From Agrypnia vestita (Eukaryota > Arthropoda > Insecta > Trichoptera > Phryganeidae), in assembly GCA_016648135.1 (NCBI GenBank), contig JADDOH010004215.1, positions 1 through 64,000 of the forward strand: a stretch of 64,000 nucleotides of DNA, in the 5' to 3' direction. A program made the position numbers and the translations under genes. The notes below the pieces were generated by a model. The model searched no databases and had not been told where the DNA came from. It worked only from the letters and a program-made list of their open reading frames with translations. Shown here piece by piece: positions 11,160 through 20,805 of this stretch; the first letter of the stretch is position 1, and every line of letters begins with the position of its first letter.

Positions 11160-12277
11160 AAACATAATGCCAAATATATTAAGAAATAAATGTCTATTAT
11201 ATGCCGATGATTTAAAAATTTATTCCACCATTCGTAGCCTGGAAGATAGTCATCTCCTACAAAGAGATCTGGACGAACTATCAAATTGGTGTAAAGCAAA
11301 TAATATGTCACTTAATGCTAAGAAATGTTCATGTATTAGTTTCACTAATAATATTAAAAAAATAGAATTTGTTTATAAACTGGGTGACGTTCCACTCGCT
11401 AAAGTCGATTCAATAAGGGATCTGGGCGTCATGCTAGATTCTAAACTCACTTTTAGAAACCACTTTGATAATATCACAAACAAGGCATATACTATGTTGG
11501 GATTTATCACCAGAATTACTCAAGACTTTAAAAATCCTCAAAGTCTAAAAATTCTCTATACATCACTAGTACGAAGTATATTGGAATATTCGTCAGTTAT
11601 TTGGTCACCTTATTACACAACACATATTACGAGAATCGAGAGAGTGCAGAAAAAGTTTCTACGTATTTTGTCATACAAAGCTGGTCAACACAATAACCTT
11701 CACAGCTACGAAGATCGACTTGCCTTTTTCAAGATGCACAAACTTGAGTCCCGACGAAAAATATCCGATCTCATTGTGCTACACAAGATTCTCAGCGGAG
11801 CTATTGATTCTCTCTGTCTATCTGATATAAATTTGCATGTTAAACCCCGTATAAGAAACCCGGAGTTCTTCAGAATAAGTCAGCACACTAATAATGTCGG
11901 TTACTTTTCTCCCATTACAAGGTTGTGTCGCACATATAATTTGTATTGTGCTGACCCTAACATTGATGCTGATATTCTTGCAGACACGTTATCTTCGTTT
12001 AAAAACTCACTCATACACAACATCCATTTTCTTAACGACGACATGAACCTATAGATCCATTAAATACTAATCGCACTACACTCAAACACAAATATATAAT
12101 ATACATAAATGTACATGTAAAATATAATTAATTACAAAAATACATGTTACTAGAGCGTGCCGAAGACACTTGTAATTGGGATAATGGGCATAGTCTTCAC
12201 TATAATGTTTATTATCTGAGTATCATGTACCCATTATCCTGTTAGTGTCTCTAATAAATAAAAAAAAAAAAAAAAAA
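11160..12277 (+). mobile_element. Jockey-like LINE, 5'-truncated, copy 1
   Basis: A non-LTR retrotransposon copy truncated inside its reverse transcriptase. The open frame (11167-12054, 295 aa) begins just before the catalytic YADD (residues 12-15) and runs intact through the thumb/C-terminal region to a stop. A 3' UTR of about 200 bp follows, then AATAAA and an A-run (to about 12277). The N-terminal RT motifs, endonuclease and ORF1 are absent, so it cannot move by itself. A second copy (38482-39385) is almost identical across frame and UTR, which implies recent activity. The Jockey-superfamily placement is by general resemblance of the region after YADD. Confidence 0.85.
11167..12054 (+). 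pseudogene. Reverse transcriptase C-terminal fragment
   Basis: A 295-residue frame with LLYADD at residues 10-15, an SVIWSPYY segment and a long helical C-terminus. The frame is intact but lacks RT motifs upstream of the catalytic aspartates, so it encodes no working enzyme. It belongs to the LINE copy spanning 11160-12277. Confidence 0.8.
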
Positions 12278-12303
12278 TAAATAACTGATTTATTTAAAAA
12301 AAA

Positions 12304-12334
12304 ATACTGTTTATATACAAATATAAACAGTATT
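12304..12334. repeat. Perfect 13-bp hairpin
   Basis: ATACTGTTTATAT, a 5-nt loop, and its exact reverse complement. Too short for a microRNA precursor; probably a small AT palindrome. Confidence 0.6.
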
Positions 12335-13029
12335 CATAATTTACTCTGCGTTTATTTGTATTTTTAACAAATTTTAAACTGTCGGCTCCATCCATTAAGA
12401 ATAACTTATTGTAACGCTGATAGACATTTATTTATACACTGACACATATATGCATATTATACATATTGACCCATTAACACCCAAAGAAAACTACACAGGA
12501 AATATTTTTTAATTGTTATTTATTACAACATACTGAGCAAAGAAAAATATTGGAAAAGGAAAAAATAAAAATAAAACATGTAACTTAGAAAATTAAGGGG
12601 TCATTGCCCATTGTAAACGCTCATGTACAGAGCAATAAAATATAACCGAGAACACGGAAGTTGAAAAATATTGTCTTACTGATAGTATCTCACATTATAG
12701 TAGTCTAAATATACATAATAATAAAAAACAGTCTAAATATTTTATTATTTAAAATAAAAAAAGGATAAATTAATTTTTCCTAAATAGACTTTTTTCAAAT
12801 CCGTATTACGGTGATAAAAAAATGACATTTATTCACGCATTATTGCCAAATTTTATTTTTCTATATTTCACTTCTACCATATAGTTTTAAAGTAAGTAAT
12901 TACTTCATGATAATTATAGAAAGAAAACATCAAATCACGCTTTGAAAAGGTGTACCTACACAAGCATGTATGGTGGGCGGTAATGGGTTAAGAATAGTAA
13001 TACTCACACTAACCCAATTTGATCCTCAA
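12335..13029. other. AT-rich sequence, nothing recognised
   Basis: No supported feature. Confidence 0.5.
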
Positions 13030-13255
13030 AATATGTGGGGTATGAAAGCAAAGGCAGCAATATTAAAAAAATTTAATGCAGTCGTACAGGAATACTATAT
13101 AATTTATAGTGTACTAAATTCAAGATTTTATAGCAAATATAGCAAATAGCAATATAGCAAATATATATTATGTACATAAAATCTAGAATTCAGTACATTT
13201 TAAATTAGGAATCCTCGGTGACTGCATTCAAAACTGATACAAATGAAGTCTTGGT
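13030..13255. mobile_element. Fold-back MITE family B, copy
   Basis: The left arm 'atatgtggggtatgaaagca', 'aatgcagtcgtacaggaata' and 'tactaaattcaagattttat' is mirrored by the right arm 'aaaatctagaattcagtaca', 'aattaggaatcctcggtgac' and 'tgcatt'. Arms are about 90 bp with mismatches. Relatives lie at 41.06, 42.6, 47.5, 48.9, 57.0/57.6 and 61.6 kb. Non-coding. Confidence 0.65.
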
Positions 13256-13980
13256 ATATTTTTTTACATTTTTTTTTTCATAAAAAAGTTAATTCATTTC
13301 TGATGAATACAATCTTTAGCGACAATAAATCCACTGTACATTTACAGTATAATCAAGTCCGTATCTAGCGCGTACCACTTGTTTATATAGAGGTCTGCTT
13401 AAAAATAACGTTTGATAAATATAGCAAACGTAATCGGCTTGAAAAATTGTTGACTTATGCGTAATGAAATATGATTGAAGTAATCTCGGAGCCTTTGTGC
13501 CCGTCGGTGGCGCCCGCGTGCGAGGTGTGCTCTATTGACAGGTTTAATTAAAAATGTATCAAAGGGAACAGAGGCCTTTATCTAAAGGGATGAAAAATAT
13601 AATTGAAATAGCGAGGCATTACGGCGGCAGCTCGGTGCGGTCGAATGAACATGGGGAGTAATAATTACTTTTCGCAATAAACTAAATTACGACACCGTTC
13701 TCGATCTACAGGTGATAATATTTTGCATACTTGGTAGATTACTTTGTTAAATTTGATATTTAAGGTTCCGTCATAATCCTAGTAAGGCAAAAACAAAACA
13801 TAAAAATTATAATTAGTTATGTTAAGTCGTGAAAATTGATATCATTTATATTTATAAATTGATTTTTTTTTCACATTCAGTCACTTACCATTACTCAGTC
13901 TTAACATTGTTTATTGCTTAATACTATTCATTATTTAACTGAAACTGGTTGCGGATATTTTATACGAACCGTATGTTTTT
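13256..13980. other. Unassigned sequence
   Basis: AT-rich, with a short GC-rich patch near 13490-13660. No protein or element motif recognised. Confidence 0.4.
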
Positions 13981-13984
13981 CCGA

Positions 13985-14490
13985 GAAACTATTCTCGACG
14001 TTTCGTTGAATTCTTATTCAACGTCATCAGGAGGACGACCTTTACCCGCGGAGGTAGAGGGCGGACTGATTACTACTTTCGAGGGCGTAAATTATATGCA
14101 CTTCTTTTACAATAGAGGTCTCCTGTGTGCAGTATGTCCTAGTTACGTTGGCGGACTTTACTGCGACGTCTCTCAAGGGTTGAGTCAATGTCGTAAGAAC
14201 AGGGCGCCAAATACTTGATAGTTTGTAACTGTCATCTGTATTGAAATTGGGATGTTTGTATATTTCAATGGACTCCCTCACTAATCTGATAATAAGATTT
14301 TTGCCTTGTCAAATCTGATGAAGTGACAGAGATTCCCTTTGGATGCATGTTCGCAGATTGCTGATATATTGGAGTTGTTGTTTTTAATTGCTTCAATGTG
14401 TTCCTCCAATCGTGTAGCGATATTGCGTTTGGTTCGTCCTATGTAGAACGCCCCACAATCGCATGGCACTCTGTATATAAACACCTGGAA
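13985..14490 (-). mobile_element. Penelope-like element 3' part with GIY-YIG endonuclease (decayed)
   Basis: Minus-strand translation gives YRVPCDCGAFYIGRTKRNIA then TRLEEHIEAIK (14484 downward), the GIY-YIG core 'FYIG' plus basic helix typical of the endonuclease at the C-terminus of Penelope-like elements. After a frameshift near 14281 the C-terminal tail RESIEIYKHPNFN...SSIWRP follows, resembling the tail at 34.6 kb. The 3' flank (14000-14030) has a hammerhead-like core. The reverse transcriptase is missing. A broken, 5'-truncated insertion. Confidence 0.7.
14000..14030 (-). ncRNA. Hammerhead-like core
   Basis: CTGATGA, C, a perfect 7-bp helix (GTTGAAT / ATTCAAC, loop AAGA), GAAAC, then GTCGAGAATAGTTTCTCGG, which can form a second 6-bp hairpin. 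This is one of the two best-preserved cores in the window. A complete three-helix fold with a cleavage site could not be confirmed by eye. Confidence 0.5.
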
Positions 14491-14741
14491 ACTCGAACGA
14501 ACGGTGTGTTAATTAATTCAAAATAATTTACTTAATATCTTATCTAACTTTGTTTTTAAAATCTGTGAATCTTTTTAATTGGTCTATGAAATGAATACTA
14601 TACTTTTACATTATATGTTTGAAAAACTGTTAAGATTCCTTAATAAATAAATAAATAAATCTTAATAAATAAATAAATAAAATAAAAATAAAACACAAAT
14701 TACTTTGTTTTCACCACTATATTAGATTAAAAAATCTACAT

Positions 14742-14769
14742 GTTTCTAGAACAATGTTCTCTTCATCAG
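14742..14769 (-). ncRNA. Hammerhead-like core, left arm
   Basis: CTGATGA, an AGAGAACA/TGTTCT helix, GAAAC, ATGTAG. Sense-oriented relative to the GIY-YIG frame, at the element's 3' end. Confidence 0.5.
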
Positions 14770-14874
14770 GATTATTGTGTACTAATCTTAAAAGTTGAAA
14801 CAAGCAAATATGTTACGGTGAATGGGCGGTTGAGGGGGTAGGTGAGGGGAGGGGGGGGTTCGAGGTGTTGATTA

Positions 14875-15213
14875 TTATGGGTCATTTGGAATGTTAAGTG
14901 AAAAAATATTCAAAATAGGATTATGCAAAAATTTCGTCTGTGTATTTATTATATTAGACTTAATATTAACATTTTTCCTAATTTCGAGTATTTCTAAATT
15001 ATTTATTTGAGGTATCTTATAGTTGAAATGTAAAAATTTTAAGCCTGTGTTAATATCAAATGTATGTTCAATTTCTATTAAATGTTTTGCGAAATCAGAA
15101 TCAATATTGCTAGTTAATGCTTTGATATGTTCTTTAACCCTAGTTTCAAAATTTCTTTTTGTTTTGCCAATATAAAAATTATTATCGCAATCGTTACAAT
15201 TAAGTCTATATTA
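14875..15213 (-). pseudogene. GIY-YIG endonuclease domain of a Penelope-like element (truncated)
   Basis: With no ATG at its start, the frame reads CNDCDNNFYIGKTKRNFETR then VKEHIKAL, and continues about 75 more residues rich in I/N/K to a TAA at 14875-14877. FYIG plus the K-T-K-R-x-x-x-x-R basic helix are the GIY-YIG hallmarks. In PLEs this domain follows the reverse transcriptase and makes the target nick. Only this C-terminal part remains; it has no start codon and its 5' side is a palindromic junction. Confidence 0.7.
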
Positions 15214-15254
15214 TAGACTTAATTGTAACGATTCCGATAATTTACACAATAATC

Positions 15255-15282
15255 CTGATGAAGAGAACATTGTTCTCGAAAC
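15255..15282 (+). ncRNA. Hammerhead-like core, right arm
   Basis: CTGATGA, GAGAA/TTCTC helix, GAAAC, ATGTAG, in inverted orientation relative to the left arm. The helix closing pairs are intact here (the left arm has TCTA instead of TCTC). Confidence 0.5.
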
Positions 15283-15586
15283 ATGTAGATTTTTTAATCT
15301 AATATAGTGGTGAAAACAAAGTAATTTGTGTTTTATTTTAATAATAATGTCACCACAAAGTTGAAGCCTTCATACAGAAGAAGAAAAAATATTCTTCGAA
15401 CAGTTAAATAAAATAATATACTAATTGATAATAAATAAGTGAATTTTTTTTAATTTTTTGCCTTTATTTTTCAAAAATTTTACAATAAAATAATATTTTA
15501 ATAAGTACTTTATTAAGCGCCAATAAAAAATATCATCTCCTTGTAATTTAATTAAGTTAGTATAAAGTGTTCATTTCATATAGTAG

Positions 15587-15638
15587 TTTGCATAACAGCT
15601 CACTATATATCTTTATATATAGTGAGCTGTTATGCAAA
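15587..15638. repeat. Perfect 24-bp-arm palindrome
   Basis: TTTGCATAACAGCTCACTAT + ATAT, a 4-nt loop CTTT, then the exact reverse complement. Isolated and perfect, so young or maintained. It could be a tiny fold-back transposon or a small-RNA hairpin; nothing else distinguishes these. Confidence 0.7.
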
Positions 15639-15739
15639 AATGAAGATACTTCTCACTTGATAAAACCTTATAATCTCATTCCCGATGATGTTATCTGATT
15701 TAAGCGGGTAAAAATTTTTTGGGTTATCCATTCAGGAGT

Positions 15740-16005
15740 GAAGAATGAACAAATCACAAAATAATGTAGAGCTGATCATAGCGCTGTGAATAGAATAAAA
15801 ACGGTCACCGTGTGGTTTAAGAAAAAACAAAAGCACGGGTAGTTTGAGCATGTTGAGCGAATAAATGAGGAAAGAATGGGAAGAAAGATATATTACGCAA
15901 GTATTGACGGTGCCAGAAAGAGAGGGCGGCCGCGAAAGACGTGGCTCTCCAACCTCTCTGCCTACCCCTGCTGAGAAACGACGTGATGTTAAGTAATTAA
16001 ATAAT
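15740..16005 (+). mobile_element. RTE-like LINE, 3' fragment
   Basis: Reads in the order of the longer copy at 37.5-38.5 kb: a 'HVERINEERMGRKIYYASID' then 'GARKRGRPRKTWL' type C-terminal coding relic (15845-15950), then the 'CTCTCTGCCTACCCC...GAAACGACGTGATG' 3' end. Stops and indels interrupt it. Confidence 0.65.
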
Positions 16006-16199
16006 AACTATGTAAATGGCTTGTGCGTATATAATAAAAAACTTAAGGTGTTTGTGTAAAAGATTATGTGTTTAATTTAATATGTAAGTTATTGCGTCCA
16101 ACTTTAATTTTTTTCGCTATTGTTTTCATCGATTGCTTTGTGTTAGTATTATTTTACAGAATATTTTGAGTATCTTCAAATTTTAAAGTTCATTTTTTT

Positions 16200-16400
16200 C
16201 ATGAACACAATACTGGATTTTATCCCCAGGAGGACATCATTAATCAATACACATATATTATAGATGTCTCATAGAGAATGATGGCTAATGAATGGCTATG
16301 GACACCCAAAAAGACTTTCATACCTACACTCCCATATAAAAAATGAGTTTCGTCTCTTTGAGACGTCTATAATATATATTGATTAATGATGTCCCCTGAA
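16200..16400. mobile_element. MITE family A, short internally deleted copy
   Basis: Both inverted ends are present: 'cccaggaggacatcattaat', 'tattatagatgtctcataga' on the left, and 'gagacgtctataatatatat', 'tgattaatgatgtcccctg' on the right. Internal remnants ('ggacacccaaaaagactt', 'catacctac') are shared with the other copies. Confidence 0.7.
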
Positions 16401-16724
16401 AAATCATTCGTGTGTATGAGACATCTATATCTTGATTGTTTTACACGTTTGGGAAACTAAAAATGTATATTAAAAAAGCATTAAAAATATATAAAAAAAA
16501 CAGGAATTTCAATAAAAAAAATCACGCGTATATGTTCCGAAGATAGAATGCCATCGGTTTTTAAAAATAGGTTTCACATTCCGTGTTCCGTGAAATTTCA
16601 GAAACTATAGATAGAAACATGACGTGGGCATATGGGGTAGCGAATAGAAGGGAGTTTTATTTATATAATATTTAAAATGGCCTTATTTATGTCATTTTCT
16701 ATCCAATTTATCTAATAAAAATTT

Positions 16725-17010
16725 AGATGTCTCATTACGAACGGCGACGTCTGTATTGCTTAAAGGGAATGACAAAAATTTCGACCACAGAGGGCGGTAG
16801 CAAAAATACAACTGACATACGAAACAATATATGCAAGTTAAACGTTAGTATACACAACTTCATGGGTGGAAATTCAACCGTGAAATTGGTTAACGTTACA
16901 TTATGTAAAGTGATCACAATGTGACGTTCAGCCGAATGACAGGTCGTAAGCCCCATGAACACCCAAAAAGACTTCTATACCTACTTTCCCATAAAAAAAA
17001 ATAGTTTCGT
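16725..17010. mobile_element. MITE family A, near full internal sequence
   Basis: Contains the family body: 'gatgtctcattacgaacggc', 'ccacagagggcggtagcaaa', 'catgggtggaaattcaaccg', 'gttacattatgtaaagtgat', 'gacaggtcgtaagccccatg', 'cacccaaaaagacttctata'. Open frames within it are incidental. Confidence 0.7.
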
Positions 17011-17030
17011 CGTGTCATTAATAATTAATA

Positions 17031-17280
17031 AAAATGAACCTTGTTTTCATCCCTTTTGTATTGAAAAATATCAACATGTTTCAGAGCTAATGGCCCCTTC
17101 GTCAGTAACAAATTAAATTCAAAAATCGAAGTATAGACAATCAAAATAGTTTTTTTTTTTAATATTTTGATTGTCTATACTTCGATTTTTGAATTTAATT
17201 TGTTAATGACGAAGGGCCCATGAGCTCTGAAACATGTTGATATTTTTCAATACAAAAGTGGTGAAAACAAAGTTCATTTT
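17031..17280. mobile_element. Palindromic Penelope-like terminus (about 120-bp arms)
   Basis: Near-perfect fold-back centred at about 17155. Each arm holds a hammerhead-like core (minus 17078-17105; plus 17206-17233) followed by ATGTTGATATTTTTCAATAC and GTGAAAACAAAG. No protein sequence remains between the arms. It is the minimal form of the arrangement at 14688-15342. Confidence 0.7.
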
Positions 17281-17706
17281 TACTCCCTTTCTTTTAACTC
17301 GTAGCGTTTGCTTGTCTTATCGTCTTCTTGTCTGACGAAAAAACTTTGGATCCATTTTAAACCCCTTTCCCGTGATCCAATCGAGCTGAAACTTTGCAAG
17401 CAGACGCGTGGCGACGCTCAAGAAGATCTATCAAATTTTCGTTAAAAAAATAAATAAATTTTTGGATTTTTCAAATTTTGAATGACTTTTTCATACAACT
17501 TATTAAGTTGTATGAAAATATTTCAACGCTTCTGGTAGACGCGAAACCTGATTATAGTATAATTTTGGATTTTCGGAAATTTTTTATTACTCCCTTTCGT
17601 AGCGTCGCCCGGCCGAAGCCCAACGCGTAGGTTAAGCGAAAAAAAAAGTTTCAACTAGTAAATGAGAAAGGGAGTATAATAAAAACTTGGTTTTATGGGT
17701 TACTTT
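17281..17706. mobile_element. TIR repeat family C (TACTCCCTTTC), copy 1
   Basis: Starts TACTCCCTTTCTTTTAACTC and closes with GAGAAAGGGAGTATAAT, a short terminal inverted repeat. The inner 'cccgtgatccaatcgagctg', 'aaactttgcaagcagacgcg', 'gtttcaactagt' and 'cttggttttatgggtta' are shared with 40648-40955. An extra internal 'actccctttcgtagcg' occurs at 17590. Confidence 0.65.
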
Positions 17707-17806
17707 TTTATCTTTATTTAATTTTTTCATTCGTCGTCATCAGCCATTGTGCATCTATTCTTATGCACAGGTGTCCCTAAAAATCGCATGCAAGGCCAGT
17801 ACTTCT

Positions 17807-18180
17807 CTTCAGCTAGTCAGCCCACTGCGTTTGTGGCGTATCTCCACTTCTGCTACGAGTTCCGGATCTTTTAGGTTCATCACTCGTCTGTAGGTGTCGT
17901 TATATGACCCGCACGGTCCCAATTCGGCTTGCCATTGAATAATATCGCCAACGTTTATTTTGATTTTGTCTCTGTCTGTCTTCATCTCAGTGAGATGAAC
18001 AACATTATACTTTCGTAATTTTTTGTGTAACAATCAGTTTTGATATATTCTGCACTGTAAAAGCCTTGCATCCTTGAATGAACTGATCATATAAGCCTTT
18101 TCGGAGATGTTGATGTATCTTCTTGTTCATAAATGTCTTTTCAAACGCTGATGACGCAATTTTTTGTGTCATTTAACATA
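17807..18180 (-). pseudogene. Unrecognised coding relic
   Basis: A minus-strand frame (18033-17807) encodes NVVHLTEMKTDRDKIKINVG, DIIQWQAELGPCGSYNDTYR and a charged tail. Across a frameshift near 18025, a second good-looking frame lies upstream (FEKTFMNKKIHQHLRKGLYD, QFIQGCKAFTVQNISKLIV). Codon composition is protein-like and GC-richer than the flanks. I do not recognise the family; a transposon open reading frame or a gene relic are both possible. Confidence 0.4.
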
Positions 18181-18438
18181 ACACTTAATTTTTCTACATT
18201 ATATTATGAGTGCATTGCATAAATTTGTAACCAAATCTTAATCGGGGTTCGATATTGAATATTCGTACATTAATAATAAATATGATGACGTCGACGCCAT
18301 TCTCATTATTGGTCGTGACCGAATGCGCAAACCCACATTATAGAAATCAGAATTCCGGAATTATAGGTGCAAATCAGGCCGGCAGATTTTAAAGAAATAG
18401 CCAAGGCACAAACCTCTTTGTTTGGCGCAAAATCAGAT

Positions 18439-18545
18439 GAGGTTGCATTTATGTGTCACGGTAAATAACGCATATATATAGTTTTCAACATTGAGAAACA
18501 GACAGGTTGCATTTATGTGTCACGGTAGATAATATAATTTTCAAT
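18439..18545. repeat. Imperfect tandem duplication
   Basis: The word 'ggttgcatttatgtgtcacg', with 'gta(a/g)ata' and 'ttttcaa', occurs twice about 65 bp apart, immediately outside the 3' end of the CR1-like LINE. It may reflect target-site rearrangement. Confidence 0.45.
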
Positions 18546-19658
18546 ATTTATTATTATTATTATTATTATTGATAATGGGCAGGCAGCTTAAGCTGATAGG
18601 CCCATATCACTGTCTCTCATTTGAATATCCAGCCTATTCTTAAATTGGTTGACACTGGCTGCAGACACAACATCCTCGGGCAAACTGTTCCACATATTGA
18701 CCACTCTATTGCTTAATGCATGCTTTCTTGGGTTACACGAGAACCGAGACTTGTTCAACTTCAGATGATGTCCTCGAAGGCCCACATTAGTGTTAAATGC
18801 AAACATATCTGTCATATTAGGAATATTGTAGTAGCCCGATAGAATCTTGAATGTCTCGATGAGGTCACCTCTTGCTCGTCGCTCCTGAAGAGTGGGCAGT
18901 TTCAATACTCTCAGCCTTTCCGCATATTCCAGGTTTTTAAGACCCAAGGGCAATTTTGTGGCTCGTCTCTGAACATTTTCCAGTAAAACTATATCTTTAA
19001 CAAAATATGGATTCCAGATCTGAGAGGCATATTCGAGGAGAGGCCTCACATACGTCTTATAAATAGTTGTGAATAGTGGTACTGTCAGATGTTGGAATGA
19101 TCTTCTCACTAAATACAAAATAGAGTTAGCCTTCTTAACCACACTCGCTACGTGCTCACACCATTTAAAATCCTTGGTAATAGTAACACCCAGATCCTTC
19201 TGCGAGACCACTGACTTAATCAGGCTTTCGTTTAAGGTATACTCAATATTTGGGTTATTCTTGCCGACATGGAGAACACAACATTTGTCAACATTAAGAC
19301 ATATGAGCCACTGCTTTGTCCACTCCGATAATTGATTTAAGTCTCTCTGTAACACCTCATGGTCAGTAAGGGGGTTACCGAAATATTTTGTGTCATCAGC
19401 AAAGAAACTCACAGTGGACTGGACAGCAGCACGAAGATCCAAAATGTATAAAATAAAGAGAATTGGTCCCAGCACACTCCCCTGTGGAACTCCACTTAAA
19501 ACTACTTGCGGTGCAGATAGAGAGTCACCCACTCGGACAGCAAAGGAGCGCTCAGTCAAAAAGCTCTTAATCCATTGAAGTAGTGAACCACGGATTCCTA
19601 GATGTTCTAACTTAGCGATTAATATATCAAGTGGGACTCTGTCAAAAGCCCTGAAAAA
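18546..19658 (-). mobile_element. CR1-like LINE, 5'-truncated
   Basis: A minus-strand copy, truncated at its 5' side exactly inside RT motif A (AFDRV), with an intact 357-codon frame, a very short 3' UTR (CTGCCTGCCCATTATC) and a 3' tail of AAT repeats (18546-18570). A microsatellite tail instead of poly(A) and the FADD motif fit the CR1 group. Endonuclease and ORF1 are missing, so it is an inactive but fairly young copy. Confidence 0.8.
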
Positions 19659-19661
19659 CAT
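18588..19661 (-). pseudogene. CR1-like reverse transcriptase fragment
   Basis: A 357-aa open frame covering motifs A to the C-terminus: AFDRV at residues 5-9, GVPQGSVLGP (motif B) at 57-66, FADD (motif C) at 87-90, then a thumb region and LLEYASQIWNPY. All visible residues of the polymerase core are kept, but the first aspartate region and everything upstream are lost. The ATG used by the frame lies at the truncation junction and is not native. Confidence 0.8.
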
Positions 19662-20460
19662 ATTTTACGGAAAAACTTGCCGCGGCAGCAAAGCGCTAAT
19701 CGGTGAAGCCTCCTGGAAGTCTCTGGCTCTGCCGTTATGGAAAGCTTAGACGGTTCAACAGTTATCCACGAGTTTTATGTCGTTGAGAGGCATTACATTT
19801 CATTTCTTGTTCAAAATTCAAAGATTCTTTTTATCAAACTTCTCAAAAACTTTTCTTTTTCTAACTTTGTTACCAATCTGGAATAATTAGAACTATCTAT
19901 CGCAATACAGAACTTTGAGTAATCCGTGCCTTCACGATAATATGTGAACACGAAATAAAATATATCTATTTAAACTTATATAATTTTTAATTTTTCTTTT
20001 TAATTAAAAAAATATGCAAAATTACTTCTTGTAGAATACTATTCTATGGAGAATTATGTTATTTAAATACGTAAAAAATGTAAGCAATGCAAACTAAAAT
20101 TGTTTTTTTATTTGAATATTTTTTTAAACACGTAGGTACCTATGTACCATATATTTTGAGTGAACAAAGTCGCTCCGTGAAAGTAAGTATTTTCAAGGCC
20201 ACCCCTTAACACTGTCCGCCCTTAGGCAAGATAGAAAACGCCGCCTTTAAATTTCAACAAACGCAAAAGTTAATGTGATGAATTAATTTTTTATAAGCTT
20301 TTATGAAAGCTTTGAACACAAAACCATTTTTCCATGTTTTCTTTTAACATTTTTGTAGTAAATTCGAATGTTCCAAATCCTGCAGTTTGAAATTGAAGTT
20401 TTGTATTGAAATTGAAATAAATTACCCTCATATTCATTACAAGAAAAAACTTCTATAAAC
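19662..20460. other. Unassigned sequence
   Basis: A GC-richer 100 bp (19660-19790) next to the LINE junction may be older transposon or gene sequence; the rest is AT-rich. No supported feature. Confidence 0.4.
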
Positions 20461-20530
20461 TACTTTTTATTGAATTCTCAACACGTTTCGGGGCCAACGG
20501 TCCCTTCACGAAGTGTACTAAAAACTAAAA
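20460..20530 (-). mobile_element. Penelope-like terminus, decayed hammerhead-like core
   Basis: On the minus strand a GGGACCGTTGGCCCC helix, GAAACGTGTTGAG and a TTCAATAAAAAGTAG tail. The CUGANGA box is degraded (CTTCGTGAA). The layout is the same as the 3.6 and 17.1 kb ends. Confidence 0.45.
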
Positions 20531-20805
20531 TTCAAAGCATAAATTTTTCAAACAAAGCGACATTTTTTATAATGTATAACATAACTAGTATTGTATGAAC
20601 ATTAATTAATTTTCAAAAATGTATGCATTTACTCATACATATGGGAGTTGGACAAATATTTAAGAACTAATGTGAAAATAAATTTAAAAGGTTTAAACTT
20701 GCAAAAAGGAGTTGGTTATTTATAATATTTTATTTGTTATCATCATTTTCTTATTTACTAATTTTTTACTTTATCTAAGTAATCCTATGTTATTTTCATG
20801 TAATA

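Larger units (their letters stand above)
14688..15342 (-). mobile_element. Penelope-like element copy with long terminal inverted repeats
   Basis: The two ends (about 14688-14775 and 15248-15342) are near-perfect inverted copies. Each contains CTGATGA, helix, GAAACATGTAG, a TAGATT/AATCTA hairpin and GTGGTGAAAACAAAGTAATT. Between them, on the minus strand, an uninterrupted frame of about 110 codons ends at 14875 and encodes a GIY-YIG domain. The left end is the element's own 3' terminus. The right end is an extra inverted copy fused where the frame starts, at the palindrome AAGTCTATAATATAGACTT (15203-15221). The reverse transcriptase is absent. Confidence 0.75.

Noticed and set aside
14688..15342. 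Classic TIR DNA transposon
   Set aside because: The enclosed frame is a GIY-YIG domain and the ends match Penelope-like termini seen singly elsewhere; no DDE transposase.
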